Source: Flavobacteriia bacterium
GTDB taxonomy: Bacteria > Bacteroidota > Bacteroidia > Flavobacteriales_D > Crocinitomicaceae
Reading direction: 5' to 3'
Assembly (NCBI GenBank): GCA_009925805.1
Contig: RFQF01000031.1
Location: 1 to 14,136, forward strand
Length of the DNA: 14,136 nt
Shown here in pieces: positions 7,595 through 14,136 of the stretch. Made by a program: the position numbers and the translations under genes. The notes beneath the pieces were generated by a model, which saw only the letters and a list, made by a program, of their open reading frames with translations, was not told where the DNA came from and made no database searches. Positions within the stretch are counted from its first letter, which is position 1, and each line of letters starts with the position of its first letter.

Positions 7595-8920
7595 CTAGAG
7601 AAGCTCGTTCGCTAAATTCGCTAATTCCGAACGCTCCCCTTTTTCGAGTTTAACGTGAGCAAACAAGGATTTACCGTTGATTTTCTGAATTAAATACGCC
7701 AAACCGTTACTGTATTCGTCCAAATAAGGGGTGTCGATTTGTTGAACATCTCCCGTAAAAATGATTTTGGTGTTTTCACCGGCCCGGGTAATGATGGTCT
7801 TAATTTCATGCGGGGTAAGGTTTTGGGCCTCATCAATAATGAACATGATGTTAGAAAAACTCCTTCCGCGAATGAACGCTAAAGGCGTAATGATGATTTT
7901 TTTGTTCAATTCCATTTCATTGATGGCCTTATGCTTTTTTTCATTTTCTCCATATTGAGATTTAATGAATTTCAAATTATCCCACAACGGTTCCATGTAC
8001 GGGCTAATCTTGTCGTTGGCATCACCGGGTAAAAACCCTATTTCTTTGTTCGACAAAGGAACAATGGGTCGTGCCAAGATGATTTGGTTGAATTTTTTTT
8101 CTTGCTCTAAGGCTGCAGCTAAGGCCAACAAGGTTTTTCCCGTGCCGGCAACCCCCTGAACAGCCACAAGCTTTATGTTGGGATTTAACAAGGCGTGTAG
8201 CGCAAAGGCTTGTTCCGCATTTTTAGGCTTAATTCCATAAACGAACTCCTTTTCAATGCGCTCAAGGGTGTCGTCGCTCTCATTGTAAAAGACGAGCGAT
8301 GAACTTTTTCCATTCTTGAGGATGTAATACCCATTCGTTTTTTTGAGATCCCCGAGAATTCCTTGCTCTTCGGTGACGCCTCGGGTGAAAATTTCACGTA
8401 TTATATCGCTATCAACCCCATCTAAGGTGTTGTTTGTGGCAAGTTTTTCTTTGATTTCATAAACTTTCCCCGTTTCATAATCTTCTGCCTGAACACCTAA
8501 GGCCTTTGCTTTGATTCTTAAATTGATGTCCTTGGTAACGAGAATGACATTGCGCGAAGGAAACTCTTCCTTTAACAACAGTGCGGCATTGATGATTTTA
8601 TGATCGTTTTTTGCTGAAGAGTAGACCTGTTCGGCATTGAGTTGTTTAGGGTCGGCATCCATGACAATACGAAATTTACCAAGACCGACGTTGATTTCGA
8701 TCCACTCTTGCAGGTTCTTGTTGCCTACCAATTTATCGATGAATCGAATGACTTCCCTTGCAGAGAAATTTTTGGTGTCGTTCCCCAATTTGAATTTATC
8801 CAGCTCTTCCAATACGGTGATCGGAATGGCTAAATCATGTTCTTTAAAATTCGTTATGGCATGGTGGTCGTGAATTAAGACTGAAGTGTCGAGGACAAAG
8901 ATTTTGGTTTTCTTTTTCAT
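7595..8920 (-). CDS. PhoH family protein: PIN domain fused to PhoH-type ATPase
   Basis: This 441-residue cytoplasmic protein has an N-terminal PIN-like nuclease domain (residues ~5-150, with FVLDTSVLIHD giving acidic D11, LEELDK, and a later TKDINLR block) and a C-terminal PhoH P-loop ATPase domain. Walker A is GVAGTGKT (256-263), followed by the conserved ARPIVPLSNKEIGFLPG segment; Walker B is IIDEAQNLT (D363-E364), then FTGDVQQID. Proteins of this PhoH2/YlaK type are thought to act as RNA-unwinding ribonucleases. The start is set at ATG 8920 because it gives MKKKTKIFVLDTS, the standard PIN N-terminus, and lies one base after the upstream stop. An ATG at 8965 would add 15 residues inside the upstream gene. 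Its stop is one base from the ftsE stop on the opposite strand. Confidence 0.92.
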   Translation of the reverse strand: MKKKTKIFVLDTSVLIHDHHAITNFKEHDLAIPITVLEELDKFKLGNDTKNFSAREVIRFIDKLVGNKNLQEWIEINVGLGKFRIVMDADPKQLNAEQVYSSAKNDHKIINAALLLKEEFPSRNVILVTKDINLRIKAKALGVQAEDYETGKVYEIKEKLATNNTLDGVDSDIIREIFTRGVTEEQGILGDLKKTNGYYILKNGKSSSLVFYNESDDTLERIEKEFVYGIKPKNAEQAFALHALLNPNIKLVAVQGVAGTGKTLLALAAALEQEKKFNQIILARPIVPLSNKEIGFLPGDANDKISPYMEPLWDNLKFIKSQYGENEKKHKAINEMELNKKIIITPLAFIRGRSFSNIMFIIDEAQNLTPHEIKTIITRAGENTKIIFTGDVQQIDTPYLDEYSNGLAYLIQKINGKSLFAHVKLEKGERSELANLANELL

Positions 8921-8921
8921 G

Positions 8922-9779
8922 TTAAAGGTTGGATAATTGAAGGTGATTTGGTTTAAAGGAAGCAAGTAATTTAGTGTTTGATACGCTGAGTGATTCGGTC
9001 AGTAATTTTCCCATTTCTCCAAAGATCAAACGAACGATAATCGTGGGAATGTTTGGCAAGTAAAGCGTTCTCTGTTCTCTATGTGCGATAGCCTGGGTGA
9101 TTTCTTTCATGGTAGAGTTTTGCGCAACGCCATGAACAAGCCCAAGGGGTGTTTCCATTGATTGATGAATAATTTTTACCACATCGTTTAAATGAATCCA
9201 GGGAACCAACTGGCTACCTTTACCTGGTACCGCACCGAATCCCAGTTTTATAGGCTTAGCTATTTTCGCATAGGCACCGCCTTCCGGCGACAACACCATT
9301 CCCAGACGAAGAATGGTAAAGCACGGGATTGACTCAAAAAGGCGATGCGCAGATTCCCATTGTTGCACAACGCTCGATAAAAAGTCCTGACCAAAAGCGT
9401 CGGTTTCGTTGAAGACCTTTTCCGCTGAAAAACCGAAGGCATTAACCCCCGAGACACCCACATATCCTTGCAGGGTTGCACCGGATTGTTGAACCAGGGA
9501 ATGAAGCAACGTGGCAGTATCCACCCGAGAAGCAAGCAGTTCTTTTTTACGGCGTTGAGTCCATCGTTGGTCGGCAATTCCTGCACCGGTTAAATTGACC
9601 AAGTGGGTGGTTTTTGATAGTTGTTCTAGGTCACAGGATTTATCCTTAGGCGACCAAGCGATATGATACGGTTTCGAGGCATTCCTCGTCAGCACTCGGG
9701 TTTCAATGTTTTGTGCATTCAAATGATGTTGTAAAGCACGTCCAATAAAACCCGATCCTCCGGCGATCAATACCTGCAT
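8922..9779 (-). CDS. TIGR01777/YfcH-family NAD(P)-dependent epimerase-like protein
   Basis: This 285-residue extended short-chain dehydrogenase relative has the Rossmann motif GGSGFIG at residues 7-13. It also carries the family hallmark NLTGAGIADQRWTQRRKKEL, then ILRLGMVLSPEGGA, GFGAVPGKGSQLVPWIHLNDVV and a C-terminal substrate-domain region (STMKEIT...). The biochemical substrate of this family is not established. The segment SGVNAFGFS lies where relatives usually have a Tyr-Tyr-Gly (YYG), so the aromatic position is altered. At 285 residues it is slightly shorter than the ~300 common in the family, with a short C-terminus. It is the first gene of a two-gene unit with phoH-type 7595-8920 (one base between them) and divergent from the S41 gene. 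Confidence 0.88.
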   Translation of the reverse strand: MQVLIAGGSGFIGRALQHHLNAQNIETRVLTRNASKPYHIAWSPKDKSCDLEQLSKTTHLVNLTGAGIADQRWTQRRKKELLASRVDTATLLHSLVQQSGATLQGYVGVSGVNAFGFSAEKVFNETDAFGQDFLSSVVQQWESAHRLFESIPCFTILRLGMVLSPEGGAYAKIAKPIKLGFGAVPGKGSQLVPWIHLNDVVKIIHQSMETPLGLVHGVAQNSTMKEITQAIAHREQRTLYLPNIPTIIVRLIFGEMGKLLTESLSVSNTKLLASFKPNHLQLSNL

Positions 9780-9784
9780 TCGCG

Positions 9785-9792
9785 CAAAATTT
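9785..9792 (-). promoter_or_regulatory. Possible -7 promoter element for the epimerase-phoH unit
   Basis: The minus-strand sequence AAATTTTG matches TAnnTTTG at all but the first base and lies five bases (CGCGA) before the ATG at 9779. No clear TTG -33 element is visible. The position resembles the -7 elements upstream of the TPR and S41 genes, which is the main support. Confidence 0.3.
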
Positions 9793-9860
9793 GGCTGAAA
9801 TTAGTTAATTTAGGTACACATGAACCGTCATAGGAAAAATTTTATATCCGTGTAAAAATG

Positions 9861-9890
9861 TTGCGCAAATGCCGAGGGTTTTTAATTTTG
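9861..9890 (+). promoter_or_regulatory. Bacteroidota promoter (TTG-N19-TAATTTTG) of the S41-aminotransferase-amidase operon
   Basis: TTG at 9861-9863 and TAATTTTG at 9883-9890 are separated by 19 bases, matching both consensus boxes and the spacing of the Bacteroidota housekeeping promoter. The ATG at 9898 begins only eight bases after the end of the -7 element, so the transcript would carry a leader of just a few bases. It is the best promoter in the window and should drive the plus-strand genes from 9898 onward. Confidence 0.65.
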
Positions 9891-9897
9891 TAAACAC

Positions 9898-11343
9898 ATG
9901 AAGTATAGGATATGGATCGCAATGTTATTCACGTGTTCTTGTTTCTTTTGTCAATGCCGCTACGTTGCTTTCAGGGCTTTTACGAATCCCGTTACCGATA
10001 AAATTTGTTCTAGCGCGTTGTTAGAAGACGTTAAAGAACTTTATGAAAAAATCAGTATTGCTCATCCCGACATATACCGGCACGTAGATCAAAAAACGCT
10101 TGACTCCTTATATGTTGAATTGGTTAATGGATGTTCGGAAGACCAAACCCTGCTTTCCTTTGTTGGAAGCGTGAGTGCCTTTTTACAAGCGTTGAAAGAC
10201 TCGCATACCTTTGTAAGCCTGAGAGAACTCCTGCCATATCAATCCTTGAAGCGCCATTATTTGCCGATGCGTTTGATGGAACAAGAAGGAAACATCTATG
10301 TGGTAAAATCGTTTAAAAACCGCCTGCCTTCAGGCGTTCAGTTGTTGAAAGTAAACGGATTTTCCGTAGATAGTCTTTTACGGATAGCACCAGGATTCAC
10401 CCCAAAAGAATCCTTAGCGGAAAGCGCGTTTGCCTTATTCCAAACCCATGTAGTGAGCGCCTTAATCAACCTTTATAATCCAAAGAAACGAAATGTTTAT
10501 CAATGGTATGATGGAAAGGATACGCTAGAACAACCGTTAAAGTCCCCGTGTTTTTCTAAGATTCACAGGCACGATTTTTTCCATGGAGAAGCTGTAGATA
10601 TTCGCTATACCCGCGAGGGCAATGTCGCAATTTTGAAAATTGGTAGTTTTTCCCCAAAAAACCTTAAGCGATTTCGCAAGCAACTCGATGAAGTATTTCA
10701 AGATATCCTGGATAAACCTACAGAAAAATTGGTATTGGACCTCAGGTTCAACAGCGGTGGATTCATCGTTTTGCAGGAATATCTGATGAGTTTTTTAGTT
10801 CCTGAAAACACGGTTTATACCTCAACCTATGTGTATAAAAGAAGTCCCTACGATCGGTTTGCTCAGTTATCCAAGTTGGAAAGAAGGCGGTTCATTCAAA
10901 CGGCGGAACGCTTCTATCCTCGGGGTGCGATTTCCCGGGAGCTTGACTTTTATAGAAAACCCATGGGAAGCCTTGATACGGTGCGCAATTCACCGGTGTT
11001 GAAGAATCGTATGGCAAAATCCTTTTTAGGGCCCTGTAACTTGTTAGTTAACGAGGGATCCATGTCCGCTTCCGCCAATTTTACAGCATGGTTTATGGAG
11101 AAGCATCGAGGCGAAGTTTTTGGATCGGCAGTAAGCGGCACGAACGCCGGCACCTTCGCAAATCCCCACACGTTTTTTCTTCCTAATACAGGGCTGCCCA
11201 TTTCGGTATCAACGATGAAAGTGAACCTTGATTCGGGTGCTGAAAAGGAATTGCCATTAATCCCCAATCACGTTGTAATCCCAACGCCGAAAGAGCTGCA
11301 ACTGGAAATTGATTCCGTAATGAATTTCGCCATAAACCACTAA
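9898..11343 (+). CDS. Exported S41-family peptidase-like protein (atypical active site)
   Basis: This 481-residue protein has a hydrophobic N-terminus rich in Cys (C13, C15, C18, C20), suggesting a lipoprotein or Sec-exported protein, though no lipobox is clean. A helical cap at residues ~30-110 ends in ALKDSHTF (H103), which resembles the D-H-T motif before the core of many Bacteroidota S41 proteins. A PDZ-like stretch (~115-175, with QLLKVNGFSVDSLL) follows, then the S41 core with LVLDLRFNSGG (D281-G288) and nucleophile region GSMSASANF (S388-F395, probable Ser390). In Tsp/CtpA the catalytic Lys lies 25 residues after this Ser; here that position is T415 in SGTNAG, so a Ser-Lys dyad is absent. 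It may use another base, as in tricorn-like S41 members, or be inactive. It is the first gene of the operon, two bases before the aminotransferase. Confidence 0.8.
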   Translation: MKYRIWIAMLFTCSCFFCQCRYVAFRAFTNPVTDKICSSALLEDVKELYEKISIAHPDIYRHVDQKTLDSLYVELVNGCSEDQTLLSFVGSVSAFLQALKDSHTFVSLRELLPYQSLKRHYLPMRLMEQEGNIYVVKSFKNRLPSGVQLLKVNGFSVDSLLRIAPGFTPKESLAESAFALFQTHVVSALINLYNPKKRNVYQWYDGKDTLEQPLKSPCFSKIHRHDFFHGEAVDIRYTREGNVAILKIGSFSPKNLKRFRKQLDEVFQDILDKPTEKLVLDLRFNSGGFIVLQEYLMSFLVPENTVYTSTYVYKRSPYDRFAQLSKLERRRFIQTAERFYPRGAISRELDFYRKPMGSLDTVRNSPVLKNRMAKSFLGPCNLLVNEGSMSASANFTAWFMEKHRGEVFGSAVSGTNAGTFANPHTFFLPNTGLPISVSTMKVNLDSGAEKELPLIPNHVVIPTPKELQLEIDSVMNFAINH

Positions 11344-11345
11344 GT

Positions 11346-12470
11346 ATGGGTAAACAATCCTTGAATAACCCGAGCATCTTTACAAAAATGTCTCAATTAG
11401 CCCAATCGTTGGGAGCCATCAATTTGGCCCAAGGGTTTCCCAATATGCCCATTGACCCAAGGTTAAAAGACTGCATTGCCAACGCAGCACAATCCGAGCA
11501 ACATCAATATAGCCCATACCAAGGATTACCGGAGTTGCGGTATGAAATTGCTGCGTTAATTGAACGAAACGGAACAGTAGCCGTGGACCCCAATGAGGTT
11601 TTGGTGACGGCGGGAGCCACTCAAGCGATTTACACTTCCGTGCAGGCACTGGTAAGCGCCGGAGAGGAGGTTATTTTACTCGACCCATGCTATGATTGTT
11701 ACGCACTTCCCGCCTTAATGGTTGGCGCGAAGGTGCGGCATGTAGCGCTGAATGAAAATTACCTACCCGATTGGAATAAAGTAGAGGCTGTAATTACCGA
11801 ACGAACGCGATTAATCATTATCAATTCGCCGCATAACCCGAGCGGAAGAGTGTGGGAGGAACACGAATACAAGGCCCTAGCGTCATTGGTTGAAAAGTTC
11901 CCTCGATTGCTTCTTTTGTCCGATGAGGTTTATGAATACCTGGCGTTTGACAAACCGCATTTTTCCGTACGAAATGTTCCCCGATTAAAAGAGCGTTCGG
12001 TTGTGGTTTCTTCGTTTGGGAAATCGTTGCAAGCGACCGGTTGGAAAATGGGCTATTTAACGGCTCCAAAAGAGATATTAACATCGATACTGTATGTGCA
12101 TCAGTTCTTGATTTTTTCGGTCAATTCGTTTTTACAGAAAGGAATTGCCACGTATTTGAGAGCGTTCAACCCCGATAGGGTCAGAGCGGACTATGCCCAT
12201 AGAAAAGCACTGTTTACGGCACAGATGAAGCCTTCAAAATTTGAACTTTTACCCTGCGAAGGAACCTACTTTCAAACCGTTTGTTATTCGAACATTAGCC
12301 ACGAAAAGGACCTTGACTTTGCGGAACGATTAGCGCACGAAGTGGGCGTTGCTGCAATCCCTGTTTCTGCATTTAATGAAGACGAACGTGACTTAAAACA
12401 TTTAAGATTGTGTTTTGCCAAAACCGAAGAAACCCTCACCGAAGCCGCCCAACGCCTATGCTCCCTTTAA
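11346..12470 (+). CDS. PLP-dependent methionine/glutamine-type aminotransferase (YbdL/KYAT-like)
   Basis: This 374-residue cytoplasmic fold-type I aminotransferase has INLAQGFPNMPID near the N-terminus, Y..YQGLPELR, the LVTAGATQAIY cofactor-phosphate region, NSPHNPSGRV (N160-V169), LLLSDEVYEYL (D193) and SSFGKSLQATGWKMGY with Schiff-base Lys226. The QGFPN start and the SFGK...TGWK block match E. coli YbdL (methionine aminotransferase) and kynurenine/glutamine transaminase K. In this family glutamine is a common amino donor and 2-oxo-4-methylthiobutyrate a common acceptor, closing methionine salvage. The exact donor/acceptor cannot be read from sequence. Its 3' end overlaps the omega-amidase start by 13 bases, the pairing expected for glutamine-dependent transamination. 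The ATG at 11346 follows the S41 stop by two bases. Confidence 0.9.
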   Translation: MGKQSLNNPSIFTKMSQLAQSLGAINLAQGFPNMPIDPRLKDCIANAAQSEQHQYSPYQGLPELRYEIAALIERNGTVAVDPNEVLVTAGATQAIYTSVQALVSAGEEVILLDPCYDCYALPALMVGAKVRHVALNENYLPDWNKVEAVITERTRLIIINSPHNPSGRVWEEHEYKALASLVEKFPRLLLLSDEVYEYLAFDKPHFSVRNVPRLKERSVVVSSFGKSLQATGWKMGYLTAPKEILTSILYVHQFLIFSVNSFLQKGIATYLRAFNPDRVRADYAHRKALFTAQMKPSKFELLPCEGTYFQTVCYSNISHEKDLDFAERLAHEVGVAAIPVSAFNEDERDLKHLRLCFAKTEETLTEAAQRLCSL

Positions 12471-13282
12471 CAATCTCCTTATTACAATTGGATCAGGTTT
12501 GGGAGAATAAATCGTTGAATCAAACGAGAATCTCTGAATTAACCCAAGGGTTGACCACCGACCTGTTATTGATTCCAGAAATGATGGATACCGGATTTTC
12601 CATGAATACCCAATTGGCAGAACCGTGGGATTCAAGCAATGGGTCCCTAGCCTTTATCCTTGCCTTAGCGCAACGCATCGGTGGGGCAGTTTATACCTCG
12701 TTGATGGTTAAAACTTCCACGGGCTGTGTGAATCGGGGGGTGTGGGCAACTCCGGATGGAGAAGCGAGCTTTTATGACAAACGGAAAACCTTCAAGTTAG
12801 CAGGTGAAGACCGGCATTTTTTGTCCGGAGAATCGGAAGCCGTAGTAAGCTATAAAGGGTGGAAGATTAATTTACAAGTGTGCTTTGATTTACGGTTTCC
12901 GGAATTGGTGAGAAATGCGTTGATTCAAGGGAAACCGCGCTATGATTTGCTTTTGTATGTTGCGAACTGGCCAGAAAAGAGAATATTACATTGGGACGCC
13001 CTTTTAAGAGCAAGGGCAATTGAAAATCAATGCGTTGTTGCGGCGGTGAATCGGGTGGGTGTCGATGGAAATCAATTGCACTACTCCGGAAATTCGAGCG
13101 TCATTGGGATGGATGGAAGCGAATGGTTGCCCACCCCAAAACACCAGGAAGGGCTTTTTTCTACGGTATTAAATCCGGAAGAAGTAATAAACTATCGACA
13201 GAAATTGCCTTTTCTGGAAGAAAATTTGGATGAATCAACCAATACGCTTAAATTAGGCGTCAATAAAAAATTAAATTCATGA
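12458..13282 (+). CDS. Nitrilase-superfamily omega-amidase (YafV/Nit2-like)
   Basis: This 274-residue cytoplasmic C-N hydrolase shows the Glu-Lys-Cys triad: E41 in LLLIPEMMDTGFSM, K108 in FYDKRKTF, and nucleophile C142 in LQVCFDLRFPE. The GED pair near 117-119, the YVANWPEKR segment and LLRARAIENQC also match YafV/Nit2 omega-amidases, which hydrolyse 2-oxoglutaramate or 2-oxosuccinamate to the 2-oxo acid and ammonia. An upstream in-frame ATG at 12410 would add a basic, low-complexity 16-residue tail inside the aminotransferase gene; ATG 12458 gives the usual family N-terminus (MLPLTISLLQLD) and length. Its TGA overlaps the next gene's ATG by four bases (ATGA). Overlap with the aminotransferase gene on one side supports translational coupling and a shared pathway. 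Confidence 0.9.
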   Translation: MLPLTISLLQLDQVWENKSLNQTRISELTQGLTTDLLLIPEMMDTGFSMNTQLAEPWDSSNGSLAFILALAQRIGGAVYTSLMVKTSTGCVNRGVWATPDGEASFYDKRKTFKLAGEDRHFLSGESEAVVSYKGWKINLQVCFDLRFPELVRNALIQGKPRYDLLLYVANWPEKRILHWDALLRARAIENQCVVAAVNRVGVDGNQLHYSGNSSVIGMDGSEWLPTPKHQEGLFSTVLNPEEVINYRQKLPFLEENLDESTNTLKLGVNKKLNS

Positions 13283-14136
13283 AAAGATTTGTATCCATTG
13301 CTCTGTTTTTTTCGACGTTTGTGGTTTTCGGTCAGAAAAATCCACGGCTTATGCCTTCGAACGCACTTGCTCCTTTTGCCAATGCAACCACCGCTAAACC
13401 AGAGGCGACTGATAAAACCCTTGGGGTTGTTTTGTGGTCGGATAATTTCGACAGCACCTCGCACTGGACCATTAACAACAGCGGTCAAGTAGGGATTGAT
13501 TTCGGTTGGAACATTAATAACGTTTCAGACGGTTGGTGGAGTGCTAACGGAATTACTTCCACAGGAGGAGGTAAGTACGCGGAATTAGTGAATGGAGACC
13601 CAACGGTAAATCCTGGAACCCAGGCCACCAATGTTACCTACACACTAACAACAGCAAACCCGATCAACATCACAGCTCTTGGAGGTACCAACCAAGTTAG
13701 CCTGGAATTTCAACAATATGGTGCGCGTTTCAACGATTTACAAGAAATTCAAATCAGCTTGAATGGGTCTACTTGGACAACGGTTGGAAATAACCTGGAT
13801 AAGTCGGTCCTTTCTCAATCGGGAGGGTCAGCATATCCTAACCCGGATTTAAAAGTCATTAATCTTGCTACGATTCTACCTGCAAATCCTGGAAACGTAT
13901 GGATTCGTTTTAGTTGGACCACCAACTATCCCGCTCAAGCCGCGAATCCCAATGTATGGATTACTTATGGTTGGTATATTGACAACGTAAAAATCAAAAC
14001 GAATCCTACCAACGATTTAAGTGTTACTTCAAAATATTGGGGTACCGCCGGATTAAATTATTATCAAATCCCTACCACGCAAACAGCGCCCATTGATTTT
14101 CAAATCAAAGCGTTTAACGGAGGAGTAAACCCGCAA
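13279..14136 (+). CDS. Secreted protein with MAM/concanavalin-like domain, probable T9SS cargo (3' end outside window)
   Basis: The frame is open from ATG 13279 to the window end (286 residues, no stop). Residues 1-18 form a signal peptide (MKRFVSIALFFSTFVVFG|Q). After a linker, residues ~52-235 begin VLWSDNFDSTSHW and close with WITYGWYIDNVKI, the pattern of MAM/jelly-roll concanavalin-like domains common in Bacteroidota surface proteins. Residues 236-286 (DLSVTSKYWG..., QIPTTQTAPIDFQIKAFNGG) look like the start of a beta-sandwich repeat. Asn, Thr, Gly and Trp are abundant, as in extracellular proteins. A T9SS C-terminal domain would be expected beyond the window but cannot be seen. The start codon overlaps the omega-amidase stop, so it is probably co-transcribed, although no functional link to that enzyme is evident. 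Confidence 0.85.
   Translation, partial: MKRFVSIALFFSTFVVFGQKNPRLMPSNALAPFANATTAKPEATDKTLGVVLWSDNFDSTSHWTINNSGQVGIDFGWNINNVSDGWWSANGITSTGGGKYAELVNGDPTVNPGTQATNVTYTLTTANPINITALGGTNQVSLEFQQYGARFNDLQEIQISLNGSTWTTVGNNLDKSVLSQSGGSAYPNPDLKVINLATILPANPGNVWIRFSWTTNYPAQAANPNVWITYGWYIDNVKIKTNPTNDLSVTSKYWGTAGLNYYQIPTTQTAPIDFQIKAFNGGVNPQ

Noticed and set aside
8921..8965. Upstream ATG (8965) for the PhoH-family gene
   Set aside because: It adds 15 residues within the 3' end of the upstream gene and does not fit the PIN N-terminus; ATG 8920 is one base after the preceding stop and gives the family-typical start.
12410..12457. Upstream ATG (12410) for the omega-amidase
   Set aside because: The extra 16 residues are Arg/Pro-rich and come from an out-of-frame reading of the aminotransferase gene; the family N-terminus begins at 12458.
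1..14136. CRISPR arrays, tRNA/rRNA genes, transposases, phage genes, toxin-antitoxin pairs
   Set aside because: No regularly spaced repeats, no cloverleaf-like sequences in the short intergenic gaps, and no matching protein motifs were seen; the PIN domain belongs to the PhoH fusion, not to a VapC-type toxin.

Overview
The window looks like compact chromosomal DNA from a member of the Bacteroidota, most likely Flavobacteriales. The evidence is: signal peptides ending in ...Q at four secreted proteins; exact or near matches to the Bacteroidota -7 promoter element TAnnTTTG just upstream of several start codons; almost no Shine-Dalgarno sequences; an outer-membrane barrel paired with a very long TPR protein; and secreted multidomain enzymes of the kind exported by the type IX secretion system (T9SS). 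No gap between genes exceeds about 130 bp. I see no tRNA, rRNA, CRISPR array, insertion sequence or other sign of recent transfer.

Layout. (1) 1-1932, minus: the first 644 residues of a secreted peptidoglycan amidase, with a transglycosylase-like N-terminal domain, a zinc amidase domain, a CUB domain and the start of a further adhesive or lectin-like domain. (2) 2015-6800, minus: a two-gene operon of a 1021-residue periplasmic TPR protein followed, after one base, by a 572-residue outer-membrane beta-barrel. (3) 6931-7593, plus: an FtsE-type ABC ATPase, divergent from the TPR gene and best started at a GTG. (4) 7595-9779, minus: a TIGR01777-family NAD-dependent epimerase-like protein followed after one base by a PIN-PhoH ATPase. 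The PhoH and ftsE stop codons face each other with one base between them. (5) 9898-14136, plus: four tightly linked genes, namely an S41-family protease-like exported protein, a PLP-dependent methionine/glutamine-type aminotransferase, a nitrilase-superfamily omega-amidase, and the first 286 residues of a secreted protein that runs off the window.

How they fit together. The aminotransferase and omega-amidase overlap by 13 bases and form a recognised biochemical pair. A glutamine-dependent transaminase regenerates methionine (or another amino acid) from its keto acid and yields 2-oxoglutaramate, which the omega-amidase hydrolyses to 2-oxoglutarate. The FtsE, TPR and barrel genes share one 130-bp divergent promoter region and suggest an envelope module. 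The two ends of the window carry large secreted proteins.

I found no clearly new defence or mobile system. The points most worth a second look are the amidase architecture, whose transglycosylase-like domain appears to lack its catalytic Glu; start codons lying only a few bases behind -7 elements, which implies near-leaderless mRNAs; an inverted repeat around the amidase -7 element; and an S41 protein lacking the usual catalytic Lys.
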